From the NCBI GenBank assembly GCA_031841125.1, contig CM063107.1, positions 61,577,814 through 61,641,813 of the forward strand: a DNA stretch of 64,000 bases. The letters run 5' to 3'. This document shows, in pieces, positions 1-11,669 of the stretch (the first letter of the stretch is position 1; the number at the start of each line of letters is the position of its first letter). This stretch comes from Acanthococcus lagerstroemiae. Taxonomy: Eukaryota; Arthropoda; Insecta; Hemiptera; Eriococcidae. A model generated the notes under the pieces. It was not told where the DNA came from. It saw nothing but the letters and a program-made list of their open reading frames with translations, and did not search any database. The translations under genes and the position numbers were made by a program.

Positions 1-494
1 TTCCAAAATGAATTTATGACGTTTTGAAGTTAGCATTGGATTTCTATTCCTGGGGGTGCCATGGCAAGGGACTAAACCCCCTCTAAGTTACTTTTTCAAA
101 ATGATAAATAGTATATAAGGTTTCAAGGTCACGGATTCAGTCCTTGAGTTTTGTTTTGTTTCAACTTCATGAAGTATCATGGCAAGGAGCTGAACCATCA
201 TATCTGCAGAGGCACCTCAGCCTGTCGAAAACTAAGAAATATCTTCACAAACGCACTCAGTGACCTTAAAAATCTGCACATCGATTACCATCATCAAAAC
301 TGACCTGCGCAGAGGGTTCAGTTCCCTGCGGTGGCACCTTAAGAACTTGAAACTAGCAACTAACCCCAAATATTGATTGAGTATTCTTAAGGTCCTTCTA
401 GTCGAGGTAAAATTTTGCAAGTATTTTTTTATTCATTCGATTTTCGAGGTCACATCATCCAGTTTTTGTGGTTCAAAAATGCCCGATCTGACAA
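1..494. other. No gene recognised
   Basis: No coding region or known element is recognised. The short phrase catggcaagg followed by gactaaacc or agctgaacc occurs twice (about 60-77 and 179-197), which suggests old repeat debris. Confidence 0.4.
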
Positions 495-503
495 AATTAG
501 TGT

Positions 504-700
504 CGTTCGACAGTTCGACATGTGTCGAACTATCGAAATCTTCGACTAAAGCTTTCTAATTGGCTGAAAATAAAGGGGCGGGACGAATAAATTTGATTGC
601 TGTCGAATTACTGTCGAACAGTGTCGGAAGTTCGACTGAGTGGAACGAGTAAATTTGATTGCTGTCGAATTACTATCGAACAGTGTCCGAAGTTAGGCTG
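504..700. repeat. TGTCGAA-rich repeat with a 62-bp direct duplication
   Basis: The stretch is dense in tgtcgaa and its reverse ttcgaca. A block of about 52 bp at 583-634 recurs at 645-696 with a few substitutions, an offset of 62 bp. The same motif dominates a longer block near 4.4-4.8 kb, so the two are probably one satellite or the ends of one element. No protein is proposed. Confidence 0.6.
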
Positions 701-720
701 ATCATCGAATATTCGTCAGC

Positions 721-2534
721 CGCATAGTGATGTGCAAAAGAATTGAGCTTTGAAGGTTGTCGTCGCGTCGGCGCCTTTACACGTTTGCGAATATTCCCAC
801 GATCCTGTTCGGTAATAGGTACGAGTGTGTTATCTCGACTCCGGAGTCTGGAAGTGCGGAATAAGTGGTTTCAGTTAAAATTTCATGCGTCGCTGAGTGG
901 TTCAGTGGTTTAATATTCGTGAAGCGGATTTGCATGCACTGTTATTTATCGGTAAGTTATGTCACATTTTTGTCATTTAATGGAATATTCAGTTACTAAT
1001 TATTCTAGGAGTGGATCAATGAGGGAGGATAAGGGAAAAATTGCCCCTAGCCGGTCCACCGACCGTTTAAACAGTTTTTGCTTGACCCCTCAGACCCTAT
1101 GTTTTTTCATTAAAATGTATGTACCTAATTTTGCGTCTGTGCATTTCTAGCGCCCTAATTGGGGAGGGGGCAGATTTTACATTGTAGAACCAGGAATTTC
1201 CCAGTCAAAGCTTGAAGCTGTATTCAGTTATTCCTTGAACTCGAAATTCTTCTCCACATCGAAGGAGGATATAATTTGTAAGCGAATTATAAGATGATAC
1301 GTCAATCAAAGTATATTGATTGGGTACATCTTGGAAACAGTAGACTGTTTCAGAGTGAAAGGGGTGTCCTAGAAGTCTGGTCCCACTATCTGATCATTTC
1401 GATTTCAGCAACTAAACCCGCGAACTGCACAGTTTGCAGAACGGCAAGAAGGTACACAAAAATGTTCCGTGTGTCTGCCGTGGTCACATTGAGAGTCTGG
1501 TCTCCAGACGCATGAAGACGGGCGAGAATCAGGCAGTATGTGTAGTGTACCGAGCAAAATTGGAACCTGACTTTTGGGCAGTGTTGTAGTCAGGATTTTC
1601 TCAAGGGGAGGAGGGAGTAAGACTTTCAAGGGGGAAAAAAGTCGAAAATTGTGGTATTTTTTGAAAATTGCCAATATAATATGTATTAGGGGACTATTTT
1701 ATAAAAAATGAAAATAAAATTACTGCTCAAGTAAAATTTAAAAAAAAAACACGTGTTTTAAAGGCGAAAAATTGCTCATTCTTGCATATTTTTACGTTCA
1801 ATTTCAGGTTTTCCTCTTGCCCCCCCCCCCTCTTGGCTATGCTCATTCTTTTGGGACACCCTGTACTCGCAAATTTTGTTCAAGAATGTACACAGTAACT
1901 GATGCCACATGTGTTCCCGTCATCACTAACTGTCAATTAGTTGTCATTTCCTATACCTATTCCTGTTTGATTATTTTAATTAGGTAGACTAAGTAGAGAT
2001 CGGATTCGGATTCTATTAATTTCTTCAATAGCATTATTGTGGAAATCATGAAGCCGGATTAATATTAAAGTCGCTTACAAGCACTTGGGCCCCCAGGCAC
2101 CTAGCTGGAAATTTTTTGTATCTGTTCAGTAGTTTTTTATTTACAGCACCGTGTCTGGCTGGTGGCCTGCCAAAATGTGCTGAAAACAAAAATGCTCAAA
2201 ATTGGCCGCTCCGAGCTGGTGCTTGTTGTAGTGCCTGTAGGTAAATCTGGTGCTGTACAACACAGAAAATTCTGTTTTTCTTGAGTGGGGCAAAACCTTA
2301 TTGTCTGTAACCCCGCGCGATGACTAGCAGCAGCTTGAATGGGAGTTAAGAATGGAATGGAATTCCTTGTCATTGTACGTCTACCATTATGAATTTAACA
2401 TCGACAATGCAATCTTTAATTGATACATATGATAGAGTGTATGCTCGAGTCGTATTATCTCATTAATAATTTTAGGGATGAAATCCTTTCATACATCATT
2501 ATTCTGACGCCTGAATTCCCCATTCATATATGAA
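721..2534. other. Non-coding stretch, nothing recognised
   Basis: Short open frames here lack recognisable domains. Around 1570-1640 there is a purine-rich interspersed-repeat-like segment resembling 19020-19160 in wording and composition. A poly-C run lies near 1822. Nothing else can be supported. Confidence 0.4.
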
Positions 2535-2712
2535 CAGGGTTCTAACTGTCATTTAAGACATTGAAAGTCATTTATTTTGAAAAAAGGTCATGAAGTCATT
2601 TAAAGTAATTCATTTTCAATCATGGTCATTTAAAAATTTAAAAGTTAGCAAATTATACCTTGAGAGAGAGAACAAAGGACTTAGAATTGGAAAACTCTGT
2701 CATAATGACCAG
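2535..2712 (-). mobile_element. Partial copy of the CAGGGTGT MITE
   Basis: Starting at cagggttctaac, this segment matches the reverse complement of the right end of the complete MITE at 16518-16940, including its runs of gtcatttaaa and the phrase gagagaacaaag. Only about 180 bp align and the other terminus is not visible. It is a truncated or diverged copy in inverted orientation relative to the complete one. Confidence 0.6.
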
Positions 2713-4375
2713 GACTGCAATTTTTGTTTGAATTGGGCACGACTCACTAAATTTCTTGAAACTTGAAAATTATATGTACATAGAGGAATTGACATTTCAT
2801 AGCATACTTGTGGGTAGGATCGACGTTCGGAAACCGAAGTCAAATTTTTTGTCGAGAATGAAGGGAAACTTTTTCTATAATTGAAAACAACGCATCACCT
2901 TCTTGGATTTTCAGTATTTTGTTCAATTTCTATTTTCGGCATGAAACGGAGGCGGAAATATAGGGGGCTAGGGGGATAAGCCCTCCAATTTCGAAATTGT
3001 CCCTCCCTAAGTGAAAAATATAAAACTATACGAGTATCGCTATTATCGTTTGTGATGTCATGCTTTTTTTTCTCTTTTTTTTCTTCTTACAAAGGAAGTA
3101 TTACAGTGAAAAATCTACTTTTTGTAGTTTTTTTTATTTATCAATTTTTTTTTGGGAGGGGGGAGGCCATGATTTTTTTGGATTTTTATTACCCTTGACA
3201 GTGGGCTTAAGTGAGTTGGCTAAAGTAAGTTGGTTTAAGTGAGTTTAGTCAATCGTGATCCCACTGATAACGAAAAAGACCAAGGCAGATGTGTGTGAGT
3301 GCCCAAAGCAAGTAAACTACAAAGTTCAAAGCTGTTTGAGAATCTTTTTTTCCAATGCATTAGTCACAAGAAAATACCTACGTAAATCCACAGTTTGCTC
3401 CTTACATTCCACGTAATAATGGCTATAGATCTTTCTACAAATTCAGAAGAAAACCAGAAATGTTACAGACAGACAGACATACATTCATGTTTATGTGTAT
3501 AGAAGATTTTAGGCACTGGGGCTTCAGCCCCCCCCCCCCCCAACAAAAAATCGCTCTATTTCCGCCCCTGTATGAAACCTATTTGAAGAAAATTAGATTT
3601 TTGCAAAAACGTTTGTTCGAAACACAATACAGGTATAAGGACATGAATGGGTACCTTTATTTTATTTATTTTTTTCACGAGACCAGCCCTCGACATTTTT
3701 TCCCCGTTTTCTTATACCATAAAATCTATGATGATGCTTTCGCAATTTTCTATTAATCGAACGTTATTGTTTTCTCTGTAGATCCTTTCAGAGGTCGCAA
3801 AATTAGATTGTATATTTATCTATTTTGAATATATTTTAGGATATAGACCTTAACTCGTTGTGTGAATACTTAATATTTCAGTAACTTAGCATTGAAATCT
3901 TACACTTTCTTCTAGGTGTGGCTCCGACGGTGATTACTCTCGGTATATGGACGGCGGAATACTTCCACAGTACGCAGTGTATCACGCTTCGCATGTGTAA
4001 TAATTTATAAAAAATTGTTTTAAATTTTCTCAAAAATATATATAGGTGAAATTCTGAATTTTCTATTCTTTCCAGTATTCGAATGACTTTAATAATCCGT
4101 CTGTTTGACGCGAAACATTTATACCTATTCTGAAAAGAAATGCTTCAGGTTCACAGAAGTGAAGGACACATATCTATTAATAGTAAAAATGAGAGAGAAC
4201 GCGCTCAGCCAGTAAAAATTGGGAGAATGGGGTGGGTAAATGAAAAATGAAATACTCAGCTTGTAATTTTTAGCTTAAAATTCCTTGCTCAGGTCTTTTA
4301 AGGGAGGGGTTATAGCCCGTACCTCCCCCAGGTTGCGCCTATGAAAGGATCCCTGGACGAAAAGGGAGGAGGGAT
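2713..4375. other. Non-coding stretch, nothing recognised
   Basis: Low-complexity T-rich and G-rich runs at 3060-3180 and a poly-C run near 3530-3541. Near 4300 the words tatagcccgtacctccc recall 19130-19150, indicating a shared interspersed repeat. No gene seen. Confidence 0.4.
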
Positions 4376-4379
4376 TAAT

Positions 4380-4840
4380 TTCTAGGGTGAGAAAATATCG
4401 AAATAGTGTCGAACGCCCTGTCGAAAAAACGCCGAAATACTATCGAAGGAATGGCCAAACTATCGAAATATTGTCGAACGCGCCGTCGGAATGTCGAAAA
4501 AAAGACGCCGACATAGTATCGAAGGAATAGCCGAAATGTCGAAATGTCGAACTGATGTCGAAAAAAACGCCGAAATAGTATCGAAGGAATAGCTGGAATG
4601 TCAAAATGCTGTCGAACAAACAATCGAAATATCGAATCGAAAATTGTCGAACTGTCGAAAAATTGTCGAGAAAGTATCGAACTTCCGAACTTCTGTCGAC
4701 AAACGGGGCGTTTCCGATACAAAATGCTGACTTCTGATTGGTTGTAATTTCTGCCGAACTGCCGATATTTCAGTCGAAATGAGCAAGATCGATAGTGTCG
4801 AAATAACTGTCGCTGACGACCGATCGGGTGAGGACCACTC
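4380..4840. repeat. TGTCGAA degenerate satellite
   Basis: About 460 bp built from variants of tgtcgaa, ctatcgaa and acgccgaaatagtatcgaagg, with the longer phrase returning at roughly 45-65 bp spacing. An open frame of 155 codons on the minus strand (4375-4842) is a by-product of the repeat: its protein is rich in R, F and S and has no domain. It is related to the smaller block at 504-700. Confidence 0.7.
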
Positions 4841-5129
4841 AACTGGTTGTATCATACCCTAGATGAAAACTGGCATAAGTGTAAGCATGAACTTTTTCTA
4901 TTTTCCATGGGAATGAGTTCGGCTCTTCATCATCTTTAAAGAGGAAGAAAATAATGTACAAATACATCATTACCTATAAATTTCTGTATGCAAGATGCTG
5001 CTGTCCAAATTCATTTTGTTACTGTATTCATTTTACTAAGTCCTTTTGATACGAATTTCTTCTTGCCAATTACAATACCATTTCTATGTTCCTTTGGACA
5101 TTTTTCAATGGAAAAAAATTTGCATAAAA

Positions 5130-6240
5130 TTAATCTTGAGGCCACATTTTTGTGTCTTTCATTACGAAAATGATATAATTTAGAATATCATATTGTTTCT
5201 TTCCCGCCCAATCCCGCCTCAGCCACCTTATCGCGTGTAGGAAGTTTCGATTGTACTTGAGCTTATTTTTTATTTCGGAGATTTTTTTCTTATCCCTCCT
5301 CCTAATACCCAGAAATGCCCTTTCCACATTATTTTGATGAGTCTCTATTTTTTTCTCTTCTTGATTAGTAAGCGACCAGGTCTGACACCCGTACGACAGG
5401 GTGGGGAAGACACAGTTGTTTCCGATTTCCCCTATGTGTCTTCTCAAGAAATCTTTGAAAATTGTTTTCAAAGACCAGAATTTTTTTCCAAAAACTGGCT
5501 ATTCTCGTATCGAGTTCTCAGTTTCCAGTTTTATTAAATGAGATCATTTGCCCTGAACATTTCATTTCTTGTGCCAACTCTTTTTCCCATTATAAGCCAG
5601 AGTTTCCCCGTTTTTGTTTGATAACATTTTTGTTTTATCCGCGTTAATTTTTAGCCCTGCTTCCTTCCCTTCCCTCTCCATTTCAATTATCCTGTCTTTC
5701 AACTCTTTTTTTGATTCCGCGATCAATGCGATGTCGTCCGCAAATCTTACATTATTCAGTCTATTTACATTTATATCGAAAGTCCTTTGTTTTCCCAGTT
5801 CATCTTCTTCATTACCTCTCTTCCAGCGCCACATTGAATAGAATTGGTGACAGGGACTCGCCCTGTTCTAGCCCTCTGTCCACGCGGAAAAGTATCGACC
5901 TGTTCGTTCTGTGACTATTCTCGTTTTCAGATCTGAATACATATCATTGATTAGTGAGATGAGTTGGCCTAGGACCCCTTGTCTATGTAATGCGTGAATT
6001 ACAGAGTTGTGTTTTAGAGAGTCGAAAGTCTTCTCGTAATCCACAGAAACCAAGTGTAATTCAGTTTGGTATTCCCCTGTTTTTTCTATAATTTGTTTTA
6101 GCGTGTGCAGGGGATCTATCTATAGTTGAGAAACCTCTTCTACAGCCTGCTTGTTCGATTAGTTGGTTTTCGTTAAGCTGTTTACTGATTCTAGTTTTTA
6201 TTAATTTTGAGAAGATTCCAGACAAAAATTTGATTAAAAA
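5130..6240 (-). pseudogene. RTE-like LINE reverse-transcriptase remnant
   Basis: Three minus-strand frames read consecutively as one broken reverse transcriptase. The first (about 6053 down to 5868) has V-D-Y-E-K-T-F-D, RT motif A. The second (about 5834 to 5562) has the catalytic R-F-A-D-D-I-A-L and the K-I-N-A-D-K-T-K motif. The third (5471 to 5130) has the C-terminal L-S-Y-G-C-Q-T-W-S-L-T and L-G-I-R-R-R-D segments. Upstream, at about 6110-6170, an S-T-I-D-P-L-H-like stretch continues the RT. The endonuclease part is missing. Frameshifts between the three parts make it dead. The motif set is that of RTE-type LINE polyproteins common in insects; the clade is inferred. Confidence 0.85.
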
Positions 6241-6564
6241 TTAACTGCGGATTAAATCATGACTGTAGAGATTAATATAAGAAAAACAATCCATATTTTT
6301 CGCATGTAATTCTGCGCATTACGAGACCCTATCAGACTGAACTGATTTTCAATCAATCTTTTGTCTGTGACAAAACAGAAAACAATGCTCTTATCATGAA
6401 ACCAAATTATTAAAAATTAATCCAGTCAGGCAGGGTCGTGAAAGTTGTCGACGTGCACAGATATGACATAGATCATTTTCCATATTACTCTTCAAATGAT
6501 TTAATCCACAGTTTATTTTTAATCAATTCTCTCATGCTAGAATAATAAGTTTTTTCTCTGATCG

Positions 6565-7100
6565 TCTTTCAACGCACGTTCTCGTCCAACGCATCCATCT
6601 CATTCTCCATCTCATTTCCTTCACCACAAAGAGCATCTCACTCACCTGGATCCCAAGCCATATTGGTATCCCAGGAAATGAGGCAGTTGATCAAGCTACA
6701 CAGCTCCCATGTATCACTCGTTATACCTCCCTATCTCAACAGATCTTACTTCCGCCATTCGCCAGACCATTTAGCGCGAGTGGTTCAAGCTTACACCTGT
6801 CCCTTGGGTCAACGTCCCAACGTTCCTCCCGCCGGAGGAAGTTATCATCACCCGCCTAAGGATTGGACATACACGCCTCACACATCCGCATCTTCTCACT
6901 AACCTTTATCCCACCAACTGCCAACACTGTGAAGATGAAAACCCTCTCACCGTGGACCTCCTCTTCTCATGCCCCTCCCACAACTGCCGTCGTAACTCTC
7001 ACCACGTCACCGTAGTCGAATTTTGGCCCTCTCCAACTTCCACAAGCACATAAGCAACACCCTCGCCTACCTTTCCACTGCTGGATACCTCTGCGACATA
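6565..7100 (+). pseudogene. Jockey-like LINE 3' end (RNase H and C-terminal tail)
   Basis: At about 6635-6700 the plus strand reads S-L-T-W-I-P-S-H-I-G-I-P-G-N-E-A-V-D-Q, the terminal signature of the RNase H domain in Jockey/I-type LINEs. After frameshifts, a tail with R-L-R-I-G-H-T-R-L-T-H and a C-x2-C-type pair (N-C-Q-H-C) follows at about 6855-6980. Only the 3' end is left. A TA-flanked MITE begins immediately after it at 7104. It is a different LINE type from the RTE-like copies elsewhere in the window. Confidence 0.75.
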
Positions 7101-7103
7101 ATA

Positions 7104-7759
7104 TGAGGACCTTAGAATCAAAAATGACATATTATCCGAGGGAACAATTTTTCAGGAATGACGAAAAACTGTTCTACAAGGCTGCGCGTGACATCGGACT
7201 AGTTTTGCCTGCTTGTGTGGTAGGTAGGCAACTCAGTACACATATCTGATGATTATTTCACATCTTCGATCAGTATTGTAAAAACTGCAGGGGTTTTTAA
7301 AAAACGGATAATGTCCCTTTTGATTCCAACTTAGCATTTTTAATCAGAAAACCGCTTATAACTTGAGCAGAACACGTTGAAATCGATTGAATATTCTTAA
7401 ATAAGTGTTGAACTCACTGTACAATACGTTACACATTGTAAAAGATAAGTAGAAGATGAAAGAAATCGATTTATTCAAGATTAATATTCATATACATGGG
7501 AGTAAAAATTTACGAGTGCACTCACTCATACCACTAACTACTCCGGTAACTCTTTACGGTACCTACACTCCGGCTCATCACAGTCATCATCCTTTTGATT
7601 CCAAGCCTAGTTTTCAAAGACGTTTTGTCAGACAGGTGGGCATGATACGCTTATTCTGATGACGTCACGACATGCGCCGTGACATTGTTCTATACGCAAC
7701 TGTGCAGAACTCATTTTCATCAAAATTGGATAATGTCACGTTTGATTCTAAGGTCCTCA
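7104..7759. mobile_element. TA-flanked MITE, 656 bp, TIR TGAGGACCTTAGAATCAAA
   Basis: The left end TGAGGACCTTAGAATCAAA and the reverse complement of the right end agree over the first 19 bases and a little beyond. TA dinucleotides flank both sides (7102-7103 and 7760-7761), the target duplication of Tc1/mariner-type elements. Variants of the TIR core (ttttgattccaa) recur internally near 7318 and 7590. No transposase is encoded, so it is non-autonomous. Confidence 0.8.
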
Positions 7760-7789
7760 TATACACAACAACCTTTCCCGAGCCCATAG

Positions 7790-9049
7790 CCCGAGAGTGT
7801 AGCTCCGTGGCTCCAGAATAATTAGAAAAATAAAAAATAAAATTGTTCCCCTCCCAAAGTCCCAAAACTATACTACTCGATTGACCACTGTACGTTTTTT
7901 CCAGTAATAGGTACAACAACTGTTCTATGTTTTTTGACAGGCATACTTTATTCTGTATCTTTAATTACAAAAAAACCAGTTTTATTGATTGCAATTGAAT
8001 AGTTATTTTCGTTACAAGTGGGTAAAGTGAGCAGTGTTGGCTCACTTTTCCACGAGTGACGAAAGTAACTTTATCCAACATAATAATGAGAGTAGTTGTG
8101 AACTGCGAGTCAATACACGCATTGACATACATGCACATTCGCATCGAGATAGTAGGTAGACGATAATTTTTATGTTTCAATTTCTGTAATTTGCAATATA
8201 TCAATTATATAGTCGGTATTGTTATATTTTACTTAAATTTGAATTGTAACATTAGAACGTATTCCTGTTATAAGGAAATCCGCATATAGTGAAATTCATG
8301 CTAGGAGCTCTATCTTCCCGAGGAACTACATTCGTGAGCAAAATGTTTTGAAGAGAAGCGTGCGATAAATTCACAGTCAGAGATTCCAAAATTCTCGAGA
8401 AACGTAATCTTCGGGGAGGTGTTGTGTTGGACAAAGGCTTTGCTACTGCTTTATCATTACATTGAAAATGTGACTAGCTTTCATAAGCTGCATGGCTAAA
8501 ACGAATTGCTTACCGATATTCTTGACGGATGAAGTTAAATATATCGTCCACATCGATAGAAACATTCATTTTGCGTGACAAATACATAAATTACCTATTA
8601 AAATTCAAAAATCTACTCAAAATCAAAAGATTACATCCAGTCTTATCAGATCACGTTTGTTCAGTGATTGTAGCACTCCTACAGGGCATGTAATTCACGC
8701 ATGCGATTTTTCGTGTTTTCGTCACGTGTTGTAGGCAAGCCATGAGGTAAAAATTTTTTCCCCACTCTCCGGTTTTTACCTCACGATTCATTTCAGTCAA
8801 ATAAAAAAGCCAGTTTACTCATTCGATGCTGTTTGGAAAAATAGTCTTTATCAATTACATGTTGGATAAAAATAATTATCTTATATCAATGAGTTGAGTC
8901 AGCAAATCATTATGCATACATTAATAATAATAAGTAACCTTACTGCCAGTTACAGGGAAGTCTGTTCAAGCTGAGACGCCTTTTTTATGTAATGCTGTTT
9001 CTTAAGTACTAAGAGTACCTGCGTGATATGTTATAACTTATTACCTGTG
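7790..9049. other. Duplicated spacer downstream of UGT exon A1
   Basis: Stretches here match 25560-25920. Examples are the phrase ctatactactcgaytgacca, a cattgaaaaatatg-type block, and caagctgagac near 8970 against 25840. The same layout continues at 9230-9660 and is seen again around 16200-16510 and 25915-26090. These are the spacers copied along with the UGT exons. No exon is recognised inside. Confidence 0.6.
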
Positions 9050-9222
9050 TAGAGCTCTATAACTTCGTGTGAGTACAATCGTCCGCCATTTTGACGTCAA
9101 CCTTACCCGTGGATGCCGAATTGACTACGCGGTACACTCCGCATAGTCGGATTCGGCATCCACGGGCGCAGTTGGAGTCAAAATGGTGGACGATCGTACT
9201 CACACGAAGTTATAGAGCTCTA
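9050..9222. mobile_element. Palindromic MITE, 173 bp
   Basis: Arms starting TAGAGCTCTATAACTTCG and ending in the exact reverse complement fold over almost the whole length, leaving a short loop around 9130-9140. ACCTGTG flanks both sides (9043-9049 and 9223-9229), a 7-bp target duplication (longer if the shared TA is counted). The inner arm, with cccgtggatgccgaattgac, resembles the inner arm of the hairpin at 20290-20433, so the two are related families. Confidence 0.85.
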
Positions 9223-9809
9223 ACCTGTGTAATGATTGTTGTGAACGCTTAAATTCACTTTTGTTGTTGTTGTTGTTCCCATACATGCTAATAAACTACG
9301 CTGCCGCCACTTTTGGTACATTTGAGATTTATAATAGAGGAGATGTGACACATTTGTAAATTTCCCCCATAATTTTCTTAATTTACAGCGCATGTAATTA
9401 AGACAAGATTCATTTCAAAATGTCATATTCTCATATACAATACTGAGGAAAAGGCAGATTTCAGAAATTTTATTATTCATGAGTCCAGTTCCAAGACTAA
9501 AGTATGTAGAAGAAAATTTCAATGTACTGAAAAACTGCTGTTTACGCTTATGTGAGATTTCATCTATAGGTGCAATATTAGACCATACGTTTCCATTTTA
9601 CTCACTGCTTTCAATCACTCACTCAATGTAAGTTCCTGGACCTAAATCAGATGTAGGTATTTGCCAATACTTTCGGTTACGTTACAAATATTCCTAAACA
9701 GCAGAAGACACTCCTACTGTGTAACACTACAGCTCGCGCAGAAATTACAAACAAGTCCAAAAAAACATACTCGACAGTCTAACACGAATAACTCAAAAAT
9801 AAAACGAAC
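9223..9809. other. Duplicated spacer and start of the intron after UGT exon A1
   Basis: Contains a (GTT)n run at about 9259-9274 and blocks shared with 16250-16510 and 25915-26090, such as catttcaaaatgtcata. Sequence next to the donor of A1 matches the equivalent positions after A2, A4 and A5. No second UGT exon is recognised. Confidence 0.55.
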
Positions 9810-10637
9810 CTTCGGTAATGGAGCAGCTGATTTGATTTGGATTCCAGCAATCGGAATGACTCCAGGAACTAACGGCACCGCCGGGTTCAAGCTCTCGTGG
9901 GAATTTATAAATATAATGCTTGTATTCTTCATGGTATCATATATCGACGGAGCTGACGAGCCCAAGTATTTTTTGAAAACGTTTTCTCCGTGTTTTGAAA
10001 CTACTTGATCATACAGAATGATCTGAAGAAAACTAAGCAATGTGTTATCAACTCTTTCAAAGAACGTCATTCTAGACAGATACGTGGACGAAATAGTAGG
10101 TATGTAACCAGGGTTCATCGGATTTGCAACCCGATCTGACAACCAAGTCAATAATATATTAGGTACAGAAGTAATAATCGGTGATTGAAACTTATTCGCG
10201 AAAAGTAACATTACATCGGTGATGAAGGACTCAGTCATGAATAAATCATATTTGTCTGTTGAATTCATCAATTCTCTCAGTGGGAGACATCGTTCCATGG
10301 TCTCGTAGCTGAAGACCTGTGTGCCCATAAAGAAGAAGGTTAAATGTCCGTGATATCGATTTGAACCTAATGTCGACTGAAATGCTATGTTGCTTAAATG
10401 TTCGCCGGAATGTACAAAACATTTGCTTGTATCGATCTCATGGTAGTTTGGTATTGTTTGCTTCTTAGGAAAACTATTGTAGATGGTTACATTATGACCC
10501 AGTTCTGCCAACCGCACCAACAGCGGATCGATGATGGCATAATGACTCTTCCACTGATAGGGATATACAGCCAAAATGTTGTAGGAGAGCCCGACGCACA
10601 GAAAACTAGTTAGTAATACAAAAACCGAGAAAATCAT
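9810..10637 (-). CDS. UGT: UDP-glycosyltransferase first exon A1 (intact)
   Basis: Encodes 276 codons of the N-terminal, acceptor-binding half of a membrane UGT, which moves sugar from a UDP-sugar to small lipophilic substrates in the ER lumen. Residues 1-18 form a hydrophobic signal peptide followed by Y-N-I-L-A-V-Y-P. His32 in K-S-H-Y is the expected catalytic base. N49-V-T is a glycosylation sequon. Y-D-L-F-M-T-E at about 130-136 is the conserved loop where vertebrate enzymes carry the partner acid (here Glu136). N-P-G-Y-I-P follows further on. The exon ends P-L-P-K at a donor AAG|GTTCGT (GT at 9808-9809); the open frame running past it is intronic. The ATG at 10635-10637 matches all paralogues. 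The UDP-sugar-binding half is not in the window. Function is from the family; the substrate is unknown. Confidence 0.9.
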
Positions 10638-11190
10638 GCTAAATACACGGATGAATTATTTCGCGGATAGATGCCAAGAAGCACAGGAGACAAAAGTTAC
10701 TTCACTATGTTTCATTACAAATACTGAATTATTGATTATTGGTATTTTCATGTCCAATAAACGGTGTCATATTTATGCCGATGACATTGCATCATTAACA
10801 AACGAGCCGTGTGAATAGCTCTTGTTAAACGTTATTATATGCCTAGTCAATTTATTTTTCCATTCATTATCTTATCTCTTTAGCGTTTGCAGTCGAGAAC
10901 ACTACTGAGTTTGTTAATATTGATTTTGTCGCGCGGATAATTGCTTATTATTTCCTATCAAGTACCATTAATTTCGTATCAGGTGCCATAAAAGTACGAG
11001 TAAGTGAGTTGTTTGAAAAGTATCAGCTCTGCGCTGAAGGCAGCACAAGGAAGCCGCGTGAGTGTAGGTAGGTAGCGAATGCGCGGTCTTGTAGCGAGAC
11101 AGAGTGCTTTTTCCGCATGGGTGAAAAGTCATTTCTGAACTTTGATTACTTTTTAGCATAGGTTAAACGTCATTTATGAACTTTAATTCC
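10638..11190 (-). promoter_or_regulatory. Upstream block of UGT A1, shared among group A copies
   Basis: Sequence upstream of the A1 start is alignable with that upstream of A3, A4 and A5: the leader with gacgaattatttcgcggata, a ttatcttatct motif, and the phrase cctatcaagtgccgta or close variants. The outer part runs into a 40-bp minisatellite at about 11110. Conservation next to the ATG makes this the likely promoter and 5' untranslated region. Promoter function is inferred. Confidence 0.5.
10867..10877 (-). promoter_or_regulatory. Double GATA-type motif upstream of A1
   Basis: TTATCTTATCT on the plus strand reads AGATAAGATAA in the gene's direction, two overlapping GATA-factor sites 230 bp upstream of the A1 ATG. 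Equivalent motifs sit before A3, A4 and A5. GATA factors drive gut and fat-body genes in insects, but binding here is untested. Confidence 0.45.
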
Positions 11191-11192
11191 TT
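11110..11192. repeat. Left part of a 40-bp minisatellite, interrupted
   Basis: Two units of the pattern catgggt(t/g)aaa-gtcatttctgaactttgattactttttag. The array resumes at 14615 after the 3.4-kb element, showing that the element jumped into it. The same unit forms the large array at 27765-28485. Confidence 0.7.
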
Positions 11193-11669
11193 CCCGTTGA
11201 ACATTTTGGGTGCTGCAAACTTGTGGCTGCGTAGGGGCAGCTCCACACTCCACTACTACACTCATAAATACATAAGTAAATATACGTGTCGTGTAGCTGC
11301 AATGTAGTTGCAGCTCCACAATTATTCGCACCTCCAAGGTGTAGCAACCTTGCGTAAATTCGCGTAGCTGCAGAATAGTTGCAAGGCCACTATTTCTCGC
11401 ACCCCTAACATGCAGCTACGCTGCGTAGATCCTGCGTAGTTGAAACTCCACTAATTCGCAGCTACGTTGCGGTACCTTCGCCACGCATGCGCGGTCCTCG
11501 AAATTGAAAGCCGAAGAAAACCGTTTTATTTGAATTACCAGTTACCTATCACTATCAGTGTTTAGCAGTTGTCAGTTATTCAAAAGTGCAGTGTTTTATT
11601 CTGTATTGTGGTATAGTTCAGAAGATCAAATTAATGTTGAGTATAGTGAGTACGTAATCCATTGTCGCA

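Noticed and set aside
4375..4842. 155-codon minus-strand ORF
   Set aside because: It is a translation of the TGTCGAA satellite. Its composition is repetitive and it has no domain or second copy outside repeats.
9661..10008. Plus-strand ORF of 115 codons opposite UGT A1 (and its repeats opposite A4 and A5)
   Set aside because: Antisense shadow of the conserved UGT exon end. It recurs only because the UGT copies are similar.
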